Positions 8,062 through 17,069 are shown, numbered from the stretch's first letter. The stretch: 64,000 bases of DNA from Kribbella antiqua (GCF_004345665.1 NZ_SLWR01000016.1:1-64000); one strand, 5' to 3'. Program-made: numbers and translations. Notes: generated from the sequence alone by a model not told the origin.

Positions 8062-9057
8062 ATGCTCGAGACCTCGTCGCGGCTGCTGTCGTTGCTTGCG
8101 TTGCTGCAGACCAGGCCGGCTTGGACTGGGGCGGAGCTGGCTGAGCGGCTGGAAGTGACGACGCGGACGGTTCGGAACGACATCGACCGGCTGCGCGAGC
8201 TCGGCTACCCGGTCGACGCGGCGCGGGGGCCGGCCGGGCATTACAAGCTCGGCGTCGGTGCCAAGTTGCCGCCGTTGTTGCTCGACGACGAGGAAGCAGT
8301 TGCCGTCGCTGTTGGTCTGCGGACCGGCGCGGGCGTGGCGGGCATGGCTGAAAGCAGCGCGCGAGCATTGACGAAGCTCGAGCAAGTACTGCCGCACAGG
8401 CTCCGGCGGCAGGTCAACGCGATCCACAGCACGATGGAGAAAGGCCCCGACAACACGGGGTCCAACGTCGAGGATCCGGAGATCGACCCTGCGGTGCTGA
8501 CCACGATCGCCGCGTGCATCCGGGACGAGCACTATCTCCGGTTCGACTACGAGATTCCTACGGGTGTTCCGATCCGGGGGCCGGGCTCTGGGAGTGCGTC
8601 CGATCTGCCCGTTCTGGTGGAGCCGTACCGGTTGGTGAGTTGGCAGCGGTACTGGTACCTGGTCGCCCGCGACGAGAAAGATGCCTGGCGCACCTATCGG
8701 GTCGACTGGATGTCGTTGCGGATGGCAACTGGTCGGCGGTACAAGGCGCGCCCGATGCCGGGTGACGACTACACCGATTTCGTACTGCGTGACGTCGCCA
8801 CCACCGGCTGGAAGGTCCACGCCCGGATCACCGTCTTCGCCCCGGCCGAGGAAGTCCTGTCCCGCATCCACGCCGCCGTGGGCATCGTCGAGTCTGTCGA
8901 CGACAACACCTCGGTCCTCGTCACCGGCGCCGACTCCCTCGAGGTCGTTGCCGTCTACATCGGCATGCTAGGCCTCGACTTCCACGTCGACGGCCCACCC
9001 GAGCTCGTCCAACACCTGCGAATCATAGGCAACCGCTACCTCCGCGCCATCAACTGA
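8062..9057 (+). CDS. HTH-WYL transcriptional regulator (YafY/DeoR-like)
   Basis: A 331-residue regulator. Residues 1-60 form an HTH_11-type winged helix (ELAERLEVTTRTVRNDIDRLRELGYPVDA), the usual DNA-binding head of this family. Residues 140-230 form the WYL ligand-sensing domain, with YRLVSWQRYWYLVARD holding the W-Y-L positions; a WCX-like C-terminus follows. The ATG is preceded by GGAGGAG. Divergent to the epoxide hydrolase and sharing an operator with it, it probably senses a compound related to the hydrolase's substrate; whether it activates or represses cannot be told. Confidence 0.88.
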   Translation: MLETSSRLLSLLALLQTRPAWTGAELAERLEVTTRTVRNDIDRLRELGYPVDAARGPAGHYKLGVGAKLPPLLLDDEEAVAVAVGLRTGAGVAGMAESSARALTKLEQVLPHRLRRQVNAIHSTMEKGPDNTGSNVEDPEIDPAVLTTIAACIRDEHYLRFDYEIPTGVPIRGPGSGSASDLPVLVEPYRLVSWQRYWYLVARDEKDAWRTYRVDWMSLRMATGRRYKARPMPGDDYTDFVLRDVATTGWKVHARITVFAPAEEVLSRIHAAVGIVESVDDNTSVLVTGADSLEVVAVYIGMLGLDFHVDGPPELVQHLRIIGNRYLRAIN

Positions 9058-9107
9058 CGCTTTCCGGATGTTTACTGCCACCAGGCGCAAACTTCTTTCC
9101 GCAAACC
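9058..9107. repeat. Palindromic repeat element, copy 4 (half copy)
   Basis: The right half CTGCCACCAGGCGCAAACTT then TTCCGCAAACC matches copies 1 and 2, while the left arm is decayed (TTTCCGGATG). It starts right at the stop of the WYL regulator gene and in the same orientation as the other copies. Confidence 0.6.
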
Positions 9108-9445
9108 CTGCGCCCAAGCGATGCCGGTTCCGCGAAACCCTGCGCCCCAAGCGATGCCGACCCGCGCCGGCCGTCTCGGGGTCGTTGCCGTGTCGATCGG
9201 AATCCTCGGCCTCGCCGGCCCGACGGAGTTGCCCGTACGGCGGACAGGGCTCACCGAGTGCGGCAGTTTGCCGCCGGCAAACGCTTGCTGGCGACCTGGT
9301 CGCTTCACTCGCTCGCACACTTCCCACACTCGGCAATCGAAGCCACTGTGCGGTGCACGGTGGCTTCAATCGCAGGAAGGGCGGGGCGCGGTGGCTTCAG
9401 TGGCGGGGAGGGCGGGGCGCGGTGGGTTCAGTGGACGGCAGGGGT
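9099..9445. repeat. Direct and tandem repeats in a gene-free stretch
   Basis: Two near-identical direct repeats of 28-30 bases (9099-9126 and 9130-9159, core AAACCCTGCGCCC) are followed by unremarkable sequence and then by three imperfect copies of a unit of about 31 bases containing GCGGTGGCTTCAGTGG (about 9354-9445). No gene is supported between 9058 and 9452. Confidence 0.65.
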
Positions 9446-9452
9446 GGCGGGG

Positions 9453-10103
9453 TCAAGGGGTGTTGGTGGGGTTGCCGAGGCCGGCGTTGCGGGCTTGGAT
9501 TATGGCGGTGGAGCGGTCGGCGGTGCCTAGTTTGGTGAAGATGGCGGAGACGTTGTTGGCGACGGTTTTCGAGGCCAGGCTGAGGCGGTCGGCGATGGCG
9601 GTGTTGGAGAGGCCGGCGGCCAGGAGGTCGAGGATCTGGCGTTCGCGGGTGGTGAGTTCGGGGAACGGCTCGGCTGCCGGTGGTGGCGCGGAGAAGAAGC
9701 CGAGCACGCGGCGAGCTACCCCAGGGCCGAAGATCGCTTCCCCGGCGGCGACCGCGCGGATGGCGCGGGCGATCTCGTCCTGTTCGGCGCCCTTGACCAG
9801 ATAGCCGCGCGCGCCGGCCCGCATCGCCGCGAACACCGAGTCGTCGTCCTCGAACATCGTCAGCACCAGTACGGCGACCTCCGGCGCGGAGCGGGCCAGC
9901 TCACGAGTCGCGGCGAAGCCGTCGAGGTCAGGCATCTGCAAGTCGAGTACGGCGACATCCGGGCGAGAGGTGACGACCTCGCGGACAGCTTCCCGACCGG
10001 TGGCTGCGACACCAACGACCTCGATGCCATCCAGCGATGTAAGCAGGGCCGCCAACCCCGCACGCACCACCGGATGATCATCCGCCAACACGACTCGAAT
10101 CAT
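9453..10103 (-). CDS. NarL/LuxR-family response regulator
   Basis: Cytoplasmic response regulator of 216 residues. The receiver domain has the acidic pair in LADDHPVVR (Asp 8-9), the phospho-acceptor Asp at about 54 (VLDLQMPD) and the conserved Lys in YLVKG. A LuxR/GerE helix-turn-helix follows at about 150-200 (LTTRERQILDLLAAGLSN, then SKTVANNVSAIFTKLG). Its ATG overlaps the stop of the histidine kinase gene by four bases (ATGA), so the pair is translationally coupled. Confidence 0.93.
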   Translation of the reverse strand: MIRVVLADDHPVVRAGLAALLTSLDGIEVVGVAATGREAVREVVTSRPDVAVLDLQMPDLDGFAATRELARSAPEVAVLVLTMFEDDDSVFAAMRAGARGYLVKGAEQDEIARAIRAVAAGEAIFGPGVARRVLGFFSAPPPAAEPFPELTTRERQILDLLAAGLSNTAIADRLSLASKTVANNVSAIFTKLGTADRSTAIIQARNAGLGNPTNTP

Positions 10104-12172
10104 CTGTGCTCCAAGGGAAAACGAGCTCGGACAACGCCGCCGGACGGTGACGGACCGGCCTCGAATCGACCGCCCAGTTCGGCGGCTCGCTCTTGCATCG
10201 CGTGGAGGCCTACGCCGGCAGTCCAGGCGCCGTTCGGCGGGCCGTCGTCCGTCACTTCGACCTCCAGGTGGCTTCCACAGCGCAACGCTAGTACGGCGGA
10301 CGTCGCGCGCGAGTGCTTGACGACATTGGTGAGCGCTTCGGTCGCGATCCGGTACGCCGCGACCTCCAGCGCCGCCGGTAGCGCCGGCAACCCGTCGGCT
10401 GCCACGTCGACCTGGATCGACGCGCCGTCCGCGCGGAATGACAACTGATCCGCACGCTGTCGCAGCGCTCCAACCAGACCGAGCTCGTCCAGCGCGGGTG
10501 GCCGCAGATCGTCGACCAGCCGTCGTACGTCGGCGATGGCGGTGCGAGTGTCGGCGCGCAAGGTGGCGAGCAGTTCGCGCGCTTTCAAAGCGTCCGTCGA
10601 CATCAGATTGGCGGCAGCGTCGGCGGTGAAGGCAACGCCGGTCAGTGTGGGGCCAAGACCGTCGTGGAGGTCGCGGCGCAGGCGGCGGCGCTCCTCCTCA
10701 CGAGTGGAGACCAGCTTCTCGCGCGAAGTCTGGAGCTCAGCCGACAGCCGCGTCGCATGCACAGCCACAGCCAGCGGTACGGCGACCAACGCGAGCACGT
10801 TGCGGTCGGCAGAGGACAGTGCATACTCGCCGGATCGAAGACCAACCAGCAGCGCACCGACGGCGGTCCCGCCGTACGAGAGCTCCACAGGTACGACGAC
10901 GTCCGGCGCGACACCGTCTGATGCGACCACCGACTCGTCGACGGCCAAGGCGATATACGGGAAGCGCAGAGCGGACCGGACGGCGGCGACGACACCGGGG
11001 AGTCCGGCGGACAGTTGCTCGCCGACACGGGAGGCGACCCGGGCGGGGTCGCGACGGTCGCCGTACAAGGCGCGGTCGACGAGTCGCTGAAGCCAGGGGA
11101 GCATCGGCGCGATGATCAAGGCAACGAGTACGGTCACCGCGGCGGACCGGCCGCCACGCGACGAGATCAGCGAGCCGAGGACGGCTGCGAGCGCCGCGTA
11201 GGCGCCAATGGCAACCAATGACAGCAGCGCCCAGGTGAGTGCGCGGGAAACGACCAGCCGGATGTCGAGCAGCTGGTAGCGCACGATCGCCACCGCGACG
11301 GCCACCGGAACCAGCGGAATCGCCAGCAGGACAAGGATCGGCGTACCGGCCACGAACGCCCACGGAGTGATGAAGAGGAACACGATGACGGATGCCAGTA
11401 GCAACCACAGGAGTTGCCGGCGGCCCATTTCGTCCGCACGGCGGTATCGGATCAGCAACGAGGTGATTGCCAGCAGCAACGCGATCAGCCCGCGGACCTC
11501 GGTCAAGGTCCACAACCATGAGAGGTCGTCGTACCACGAAACGGACCCATAGCCGGGCGGTATCCCCTCGGCGGTTCCGCCGCCGTCGCCGAGGGTCATC
11601 TCCAGGGTGAACAAGGGCGACGTGGCAATGATGCCCGCCGCGGCCCAGCGCCAGCGGGGTGACAACAGCCGGCCGTTGGGGAACAGCAAGAGCGAGAGCG
11701 GGAGGAACAGACCGATCGACCACGGCCAGGCCGCCATCGCCAACGTGACGACCAGGCGCTGGGCGACCATCGGGGCATCGGCATCCGCCAGCAGCTGGCT
11801 CATGGGCATGGTCACCGCGGTGGTGGCGTGGCCGATGCCGTCGGCGATGAACAACCAGCCGATCGGGTTGCCCGGCCGGTGCCAGGCGATCACCGCGCCG
11901 CAGAGTCCGAAAGTCAGCCCCATCAGCCCGTTGGTGACGACGAAGGCGTCCAGCATGTCCTGCCAGCCCCACCCGGCTACGGCGGACAGCACCAGCGCGG
12001 CGATCACCTCGGCCGCGGCGAACCCACCGAGCGCACCGGCCAGCCCGCGCCGGCCACCTGGCAGCCCACGCTGGCCGCCTGGCAGCCCGTGCCGGCCGCC
12101 TGGAGAGCCGGGCCAGCCGCCTGACCGGCCGGCTGTCCTGGCCGCCGCGACGGGCTCGGTGGGTGTCGTCAT
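10100..12172 (-). CDS. Membrane sensor histidine kinase (HisKA_3, NarX/DesK-like)
   Basis: A 690-residue sensor kinase, partner of the response regulator that overlaps its stop. After a short Gly/Pro/Arg-rich head, residues about 45-330 contain many hydrophobic membrane spans with no large extracellular domain. A GAF-like region precedes the HisKA_3 dimerisation domain, where the phospho-accepting His lies in RRDLHDGLGPTLTG near residue 500; the HATPase_c domain ends the protein (VKHSRAT, then VGLHAMQERAAELGG). The ATG at 12172 is preferred; the longer frame crosses a palindrome that looks regulatory. The head has a seven-residue repeat encoded by 21-base DNA repeats. Confidence 0.88.
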   Translation of the reverse strand: MTTPTEPVAAARTAGRSGGWPGSPGGRHGLPGGQRGLPGGRRGLAGALGGFAAAEVIAALVLSAVAGWGWQDMLDAFVVTNGLMGLTFGLCGAVIAWHRPGNPIGWLFIADGIGHATTAVTMPMSQLLADADAPMVAQRLVVTLAMAAWPWSIGLFLPLSLLLFPNGRLLSPRWRWAAAGIIATSPLFTLEMTLGDGGGTAEGIPPGYGSVSWYDDLSWLWTLTEVRGLIALLLAITSLLIRYRRADEMGRRQLLWLLLASVIVFLFITPWAFVAGTPILVLLAIPLVPVAVAVAIVRYQLLDIRLVVSRALTWALLSLVAIGAYAALAAVLGSLISSRGGRSAAVTVLVALIIAPMLPWLQRLVDRALYGDRRDPARVASRVGEQLSAGLPGVVAAVRSALRFPYIALAVDESVVASDGVAPDVVVPVELSYGGTAVGALLVGLRSGEYALSSADRNVLALVAVPLAVAVHATRLSAELQTSREKLVSTREEERRRLRRDLHDGLGPTLTGVAFTADAAANLMSTDALKARELLATLRADTRTAIADVRRLVDDLRPPALDELGLVGALRQRADQLSFRADGASIQVDVAADGLPALPAALEVAAYRIATEALTNVVKHSRATSAVLALRCGSHLEVEVTDDGPPNGAWTAGVGLHAMQERAAELGGRFEAGPSPSGGVVRARFPLEHR

Positions 12173-12205
12173 ACAGGAAGTGTGCTCCCCGAAGTGTCCC
12201 GGCGT

Positions 12206-12225
12206 CCCGGGAATCGGTTCCCGGG
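12206..12225. promoter_or_regulatory. Perfect palindrome in the kinase/membrane-gene intergenic region
   Basis: CCCGGGAA (12206-12213), TCGG, TTCCCGGG (12218-12225). It lies between the divergent kinase operon and the membrane protein operon starting at 12336 and is a plausible binding site for the response regulator. Confidence 0.45.
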
Positions 12226-12335
12226 GGAGTCGGGGAACCGCCTGACTCGCGGGGAGTCTGCGCCCAGGCGCCGTACCGGGGTCGAGCGCGACGGTGGAGC
12301 GGTCAGAAAGAAACCTCAAACAGGGGGTCTACGAG

Positions 12336-12689
12336 ATGTCTCGGATGAACAAGGCCGGCTTGGCAGTGCTGGGGCTGTTGTCGGTGGTGGATCTGTTCAC
12401 GCCGCTGATGACGGACGGGGAGCACCCGCCGATGGAGATCGCGATCGGTGCCACGGTGGTCGGGCTGATCAGCCTGGTCCTCACCGGGTACGCGTGGCGC
12501 GGCCTGCGGTGGCCGCTCGCTCCGCTGATCACCTTGCGGATCGTGTCGGCGCTGCTGGCGGTGCCGGCGTTCTTCGTGTCCGACGTACCGGCGCCTGCGG
12601 TCGTAGGTGCGGGCGTCGGTGTGGCAGCGACCGTGTTCGGTGTGGTGGCAGTGCTGCTGCCCTCCCGTGAGTTGGCGGGTGTGCGATGA
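12336..12689 (+). CDS. Small integral membrane protein, unknown function
   Basis: A 117-residue protein that is almost entirely hydrophobic, with about four membrane spans (LAVLGLLSVVDLF, IGATVVGLISLVL, a third and fourth span towards the C-terminus). The ATG at 12336 follows a GGGGG stretch at a suitable distance; a longer start at 12294 is less likely. Its stop overlaps the start of the next membrane gene (ATGA). It is divergent from the two-component operon and may be its target. No family is recognised. Confidence 0.7.
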   Translation: MSRMNKAGLAVLGLLSVVDLFTPLMTDGEHPPMEIAIGATVVGLISLVLTGYAWRGLRWPLAPLITLRIVSALLAVPAFFVSDVPAPAVVGAGVGVAATVFGVVAVLLPSRELAGVR

Positions 12690-13372
12690 GCCAGACGATG
12701 ACCCGTACGACGGGAGCCGACGTACGACCGGTGTCGCGGTGGTTCGCCGCGCTGATCCTGCCGATCGGGCCGGCCGCGATCGCGTTGCTGCGGTACTTCC
12801 TGCCCTACAACACGACGGACGACCCGGCGACCATCACGAGCAAGGTCGTCGGCAACCTCGATCGGGGTTCGCTGGTGCTCTGGCTCGGGTTCGTCGGGAT
12901 CCTGACCCTGGTACCCGGCGCGTACTTCGTCGGACGGCTCACCCGCCGGCGGGCGCCGTGGCTGACCGCGATCGCGCTGCTGCTCGTCGTACCGGGGTAT
13001 CTGGCGCTGCCGTGGATGGCCTGGAGCGACATCTTCACCTGGTCCGCGGGGACGGCCGGCCTGGACCCGGCCGCGATCACCCGGGTTTCCGAGGTGACGC
13101 ACGGGACGATCGACCTGGCCGGCGCCTTCTTCGTCGCCGGTCACGTCCTCGGCACGATCCTGCTCGGGCTCGCGATGTGGCGGTCCCGGATCGTGCCCCG
13201 GTGGGCCGCGGTCGCGACGGCGATCTCGCAGCCGATCCATGCCATCGCCGCGATCGTGCTGGTGAGCCACACGCTCGACCTGATCGGCTGGGGATTGCAG
13301 GCAGCCGGATTCGCCGCGGTGGGGTGGGCGATCCTCCGGATGCGCGACGACGAGTGGCAGCCCTTGCCTTAA
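12686..13372 (+). CDS. Multi-span integral membrane protein, unknown function
   Basis: A 228-residue protein with about six hydrophobic spans (WFAALILPIGPAAIALL at the start, WLTAIALLLVVPGYLAL in the middle, LAGAFFVAGHVLGTILLGL later). No catalytic motif is seen. It is coupled by a four-base overlap to the preceding small membrane protein, so the two are probably made together and may form a complex. Function unknown. Confidence 0.75.
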   Translation: MSQTMTRTTGADVRPVSRWFAALILPIGPAAIALLRYFLPYNTTDDPATITSKVVGNLDRGSLVLWLGFVGILTLVPGAYFVGRLTRRRAPWLTAIALLLVVPGYLALPWMAWSDIFTWSAGTAGLDPAAITRVSEVTHGTIDLAGAFFVAGHVLGTILLGLAMWRSRIVPRWAAVATAISQPIHAIAAIVLVSHTLDLIGWGLQAAGFAAVGWAILRMRDDEWQPLP

Positions 13373-13440
13373 AGGGCAAAGCGGATCAAACAAGGGCTCG
13401 TCCGGAGCTACGCTCGGTCTCAACTCGAGGGGGGACTGAG

Positions 13441-14268
13441 ATGTCGGACGAGCCCGATCTGCTGTACGACGGTCAGCAGGGGAGTTTCAAGCTGGCGGAC
13501 GCCGACGCGCAGGACGCCGGGAGGCTGGCGTTCATCCTGGACCAGATGGCGGCGCGTCCCGCCGTACAGACGCTGAAGACCTGGGCTCTCGAGCAGCTGG
13601 CGCCTGGGCCCGCCGACACCGCAGTGGACGTCGGCTCCGGGACCGGCGAGGATGTCGTCGCCCTCGCGAAGCTGGCCGGTCGTGCTGTTGGGGTCGAGCC
13701 GAGTCCCGGCCTGCGAGCTGAGGCGGTACGACGTGCCGGGGCGAGCGGAGCCGAGTTCGTCGACGGGGACGCGGCGGCGCTGCCATTCGAGGACGAGTCA
13801 GTCGACGTACTGCGATGCGAGCGCGTGCTGCAGCACGTTGCGGATCCCGCCGCTGTGGTGAAGGAGATGGCGCGCGTACTGCGTCCGGGCGGGCGGATCG
13901 CGCTGATCGACACGGACTGGGCGACGGCGATCATCCATCCGGCGGATCCCGGCGTACTGCATCGGATGGTCGACTACTTCCTCGGCCAGTCGGCGAACCC
14001 GTACTCCGGTCGCCGGCTACGCGGCATGCTCGCCGGAGCCGGCCTCGAGATCTCCGGCGAGACCGCCGCCACCTGGATCGAGTCGCAGGAAGGCGCACGC
14101 CAGGGCTACGTCGCGATGATGCACCTGAACGCCTTGCAAGGCGGCGTCATCACGCCTGCCGAGGCCGAGGCATTCGCCCGCGGACTCCACGACGCCGCCG
14201 ACCAGGGCGCGTTCCACATGTCACTGACGATGTACGCCGTCAGCGCGGTCAAAGGCCCTGCTGTTTGA
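13441..14268 (+). CDS. Class I SAM-dependent methyltransferase
   Basis: A 275-residue Rossmann-fold methyltransferase of the UbiE/Methyltransf_11 type. Motif I is AVDVGSGTGEDV near residue 60, the acidic end of beta 2 is VGVEPSP, and the post-motif region shows DGDAAALPFEDESVDVLRC and VLRPGGRIALID. The C-terminal part is helical, as in small-molecule methyltransferases. GAGGGGGG precedes the ATG. Substrate unknown. Its last 20 bases overlap the convergent hydrolase gene. Confidence 0.88.
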   Translation: MSDEPDLLYDGQQGSFKLADADAQDAGRLAFILDQMAARPAVQTLKTWALEQLAPGPADTAVDVGSGTGEDVVALAKLAGRAVGVEPSPGLRAEAVRRAGASGAEFVDGDAAALPFEDESVDVLRCERVLQHVADPAAVVKEMARVLRPGGRIALIDTDWATAIIHPADPGVLHRMVDYFLGQSANPYSGRRLRGMLAGAGLEISGETAATWIESQEGARQGYVAMMHLNALQGGVITPAEAEAFARGLHDAADQGAFHMSLTMYAVSAVKGPAV

Positions 14269-15286
14269 GGAACGCGACCGTGCGGGACATGGAGGTTGGC
14301 CAGGCTGGACCGAAGGCGTGTTCTTCGCCGGGGTAGGTGTACATCGAGGCGGTCTTGCCGGCCGATTTGAGGGCGGCGAGGGTTGTGCGTGACCAGGCGA
14401 TCGGGCAGGTGGAGTCGGATGCGCCGTGGTGGATGAGGACCGGTTCGGTGACGCGGTCGAAGAAGTTCACCGGTGACACGTTGTGCCAGAACTGCGGGTT
14501 GCGCGACGGTTCGCCGTACGTGCGTAGGACGGTCTGGGCGATCGGGCGTTCGTTGCGGATCCAGCGGTTGAAGTTGTCGACGGTGTTGGAGCTGACCGGC
14601 GCGAACACCACCGCAGCCTTGACCAGCCCGGGCTGCGCGACGAGCACGTTGTAGGTGATGCCGCCGCCCATCGACCGGCCGAGCAGTCCGATCCGCTCGG
14701 GATCGACGTACGGCGACGTCCGCAGTGCGAGCACCGCGTTGATCACGTCCTCGGTGTAGCCGAGTCGCAGGTTGAGCTCGGCCCGCGGGTCGTCGGTCGA
14801 CTGCGCGTGATTGCGATAGTCCGTGTGCAGTACGACGTACCCGCGGCGGGCGAGGTAGTCCTGCTCACGCATCAGCCCGCGGCCGTTGGTGTAGATGGCT
14901 GGGTCGATGTAGCCGTGGTTCAGGACGAGCGCCGGATGCCGGCCCGGGGTGGTGGGGACGTTCATGATCCCGGAGATGGTCAGCGCGCCGCTGGAGTAGG
15001 TGACGTGGTACCGGGTGTAGGCGGAGTTGCGGGCCAGGACCCGGACCAGGCGGAGGTTGCGGCCGTCGTACTTCTTGGCCATCAGCGCCTGGAGTGAGAC
15101 CGGGTGTGGTTTGGCCTCGGGCGATGGCGTTGGGGTTGGCGTCGGAGCAGCGGGTGGCGGGGTGGGGGTTGCGGTCGTCGCGCTCGGAGCCGACGCAGGG
15201 GGTGCCGCATCGTCGGAGGAGGTACAGGCGACAGCGGCCGTCAGCACGAGCGCAGCGACGCCCACCCACGCCATCCGCCGGTCCAT
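14249..15286 (-). CDS. Secreted or lipoprotein alpha/beta hydrolase (prolyl-oligopeptidase/DLH type)
   Basis: A 345-residue exported hydrolase. A short basic start and hydrophobic core end at Cys 21 (TAAVAC), a weak lipobox, followed by a long Ala/Pro/Thr linker (residues 25-58) typical of surface lipoproteins. The catalytic triad is visible: Ser in GRSMGG, Asp in GASDSTCP, His in GEEHAFG. An early HGY motif supplies the oxyanion. It most resembles S9-type/dienelactone-hydrolase-like esterases; the substrate is unknown. It converges on the methyltransferase gene with a 20-base overlap. Confidence 0.85.
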   Translation of the reverse strand: MDRRMAWVGVAALVLTAAVACTSSDDAAPPASAPSATTATPTPPPAAPTPTPTPSPEAKPHPVSLQALMAKKYDGRNLRLVRVLARNSAYTRYHVTYSSGALTISGIMNVPTTPGRHPALVLNHGYIDPAIYTNGRGLMREQDYLARRGYVVLHTDYRNHAQSTDDPRAELNLRLGYTEDVINAVLALRTSPYVDPERIGLLGRSMGGGITYNVLVAQPGLVKAAVVFAPVSSNTVDNFNRWIRNERPIAQTVLRTYGEPSRNPQFWHNVSPVNFFDRVTEPVLIHHGASDSTCPIAWSRTTLAALKSAGKTASMYTYPGEEHAFGPAWPTSMSRTVAFLKQQGL

Positions 15287-15453
15287 AGCGTCAAGTCTGC
15301 CGCCCGGCGCCCCGGATCCAGCGAAAGTCCAGACAACGATTCGCGTCTAACGTATTGCATGACTACTGCCGCGTATGGTGAATTGTTCGCGCTTTTGTGC
15401 GGAACGTGGCAGCATTTTGGCTCGACGGAATTATGCACGTCAGGACCTCGAAA

Positions 15454-16128
15454 ATGTCGCGAGCCAGACACGCTATTCATCGGCACCTGAGGTCGCGGTG
15501 GGCTGTGGCCGGCCTCGTCGGCGCGGTCGCGCTCGTCGCGGCGGGTACGGCGATCGCCCAGCTCGGGTCGGACGACGAGCCGTCGAGCCAGCCTTCACAC
15601 GTCGCAAGCAGTCCTTCACCATCCGCGACTCCCACGGTCCAAAGCAGCGCGGATGCCTGCGCCGCGGAGATCCGTACGACGGAAGCGGTCGTGACCGCGG
15701 CACACACCGCGGCCGGCCACTGGCGGGAACACGTGCAGGCCCGCACGGATTTGCTGTCCGGAAAGAATTCCGAGGAGACGACGAAAGCCATCTGGAAGCG
15801 GACTCGCCTGGCCGGTCCCACCGATATCGCGACCTTGAAAGCTGCGATTACTGCCCAGGCGAAAGCCCAGGGTGGATGCGCCAAGCTGCCAGGTGCTTGC
15901 AGCCAGCGACGGACCGCACTCGATCGGGCAGCGAGCGCGAACGAGGCGGCCGCCCGTGACTGGGAGAACCACCTGGCGGCGATGGCGGCTCACGCTGCGG
16001 GCGCGTTCGACGCGGACCACGCACAGCAGATGTGGGTCGCTGCCTGGACAGCCGCTCCGAAGAACCTCAACGCGGCCGCTCAGGCCGACGCCGCGCTCGC
16101 TGCAGCGCCAGCCTGCCGGCCATCATGA
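15454..16128 (+). CDS. Membrane-anchored or exported protein, unknown
   Basis: A 224-residue protein with a basic N-terminus and one hydrophobic segment (WAVAGLVGAVALVAAGTAIA, residues about 15-35), a Ser/Pro linker, and an Ala-rich helical domain with four cysteines (DACAAE, GGCAKLPGACS, PACRPS) that could form disulfides outside the cell. The ATG at 15454 with AGGA eight bases upstream is preferred; ATG 15433 and GTG 15397 are alternatives. Its end overlaps the end of the convergent exporter gene by about 49 bases. No family is recognised. Confidence 0.65.
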   Translation: MSRARHAIHRHLRSRWAVAGLVGAVALVAAGTAIAQLGSDDEPSSQPSHVASSPSPSATPTVQSSADACAAEIRTTEAVVTAAHTAAGHWREHVQARTDLLSGKNSEETTKAIWKRTRLAGPTDIATLKAAITAQAKAQGGCAKLPGACSQRRTALDRAASANEAAARDWENHLAAMAAHAAGAFDADHAQQMWVAAWTAAPKNLNAAAQADAALAAAPACRPS

Positions 16129-16991
16129 GCAACCATCGGCCGAGTGGGCCACTGGACAATCAGTACGGCGGCCAGGACCAGCGACCCGCCTAGCCACTGC
16201 ACCCCAGTGAGCGTCTCCCCGAACACAGCCGCCGCACCGAGCACTGTCACGACCGGCTCCAGGATGGAGAGGATGGAGGCCGTCGACGGGCCGACCCGGC
16301 TCATCCCGGCGAAGAACAGCAGGATCGCGCCGACCGTGCTGACCAGTGCCAACGCTGCTAGCCAAAGCCATCCGATCGGGGCGAAGTCCAGCGCGGTGCC
16401 GCCTCGGAGTGCCTCCATGAGCAGGAAGGTGCCGAAGGCGCCGGTGCAGACCAGCGCGGACAGTGCGAGCGGCGGCACGTCCGCGGTCGCGCGGTCGCCG
16501 ACCAGGATGTAGCCGGTGTACGTGACTGCTGCCCCTAGCGCCAGCAACGCGCCTAGCCAGTCGAACCGCCCGGTTGCAGCGCCGCCGAGCACCAGTCCGA
16601 TCCCCGCCAGCGCCGTACCCAATGCCCACACCCGTCGCCAGGACGCGCGTTCCCGGCGCAGCGCCACCGCGCCGACCATGACCAGCACCGGGTAGAGGTA
16701 GAGGATCAGCGCGACCAGCGATGCATCGATCCGAGTGAGCGCGGAGAAGTAGAGGCTGGCCTGTGCCGCGTAGCCGAACACCCCCATGCCCAGGGCGATC
16801 AGGACTGCCCGGAGCGGGACACGCCGCAGCGCTCCGCGGGCCAGCGCGATGGCCAGCAGCAGTACGCCGGCCAGGCCGAAGCGAACCAATAACAGCGCGT
16901 CCACGGACACGCCTGCGTCGTACGCCAGTTTGCCGAAGACAGCCATGGCGCCGAACCCGATGGCGGAGAGCAAGCAGTAGAGAGAACCCAC
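16080..16991 (-). CDS. EamA/DMT-family transporter
   Basis: A ten-span drug/metabolite exporter of about 303 residues with two EamA repeats; the second begins near DWLGALLALGAAVTYTGYI and ends with LEPVVTVLGAAAVFGETLT, a signature of the family. The start is uncertain: GTG 16991 directly precedes the first span, but no clear ribosome binding site is seen. It is divergent from a LysR-type regulator whose ATG is about 80 bases away, the classic arrangement in which the regulator switches the exporter on. Confidence 0.85.
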   Translation of the reverse strand: MGSLYCLLSAIGFGAMAVFGKLAYDAGVSVDALLLVRFGLAGVLLLAIALARGALRRVPLRAVLIALGMGVFGYAAQASLYFSALTRIDASLVALILYLYPVLVMVGAVALRRERASWRRVWALGTALAGIGLVLGGAATGRFDWLGALLALGAAVTYTGYILVGDRATADVPPLALSALVCTGAFGTFLLMEALRGGTALDFAPIGWLWLAALALVSTVGAILLFFAGMSRVGPSTASILSILEPVVTVLGAAAVFGETLTGVQWLGGSLVLAAVLIVQWPTRPMVAHDGRQAGAAASAASA

Positions 16992-17069
16992 GACATCGAT
17001 GGTCAGGGCGAGTGACTGTTCACGTCTATCACCTGTTCTTGTACAGCATCGTGTAGCTAAGCTGAACGG

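Noticed and set aside
12607..14268. A 553-codon frame spanning a membrane protein gene and the methyltransferase
   Set aside because: The first part is an out-of-frame reading of the membrane gene at 12686-13372. The real methyltransferase starts at ATG 13441 with a strong binding site.
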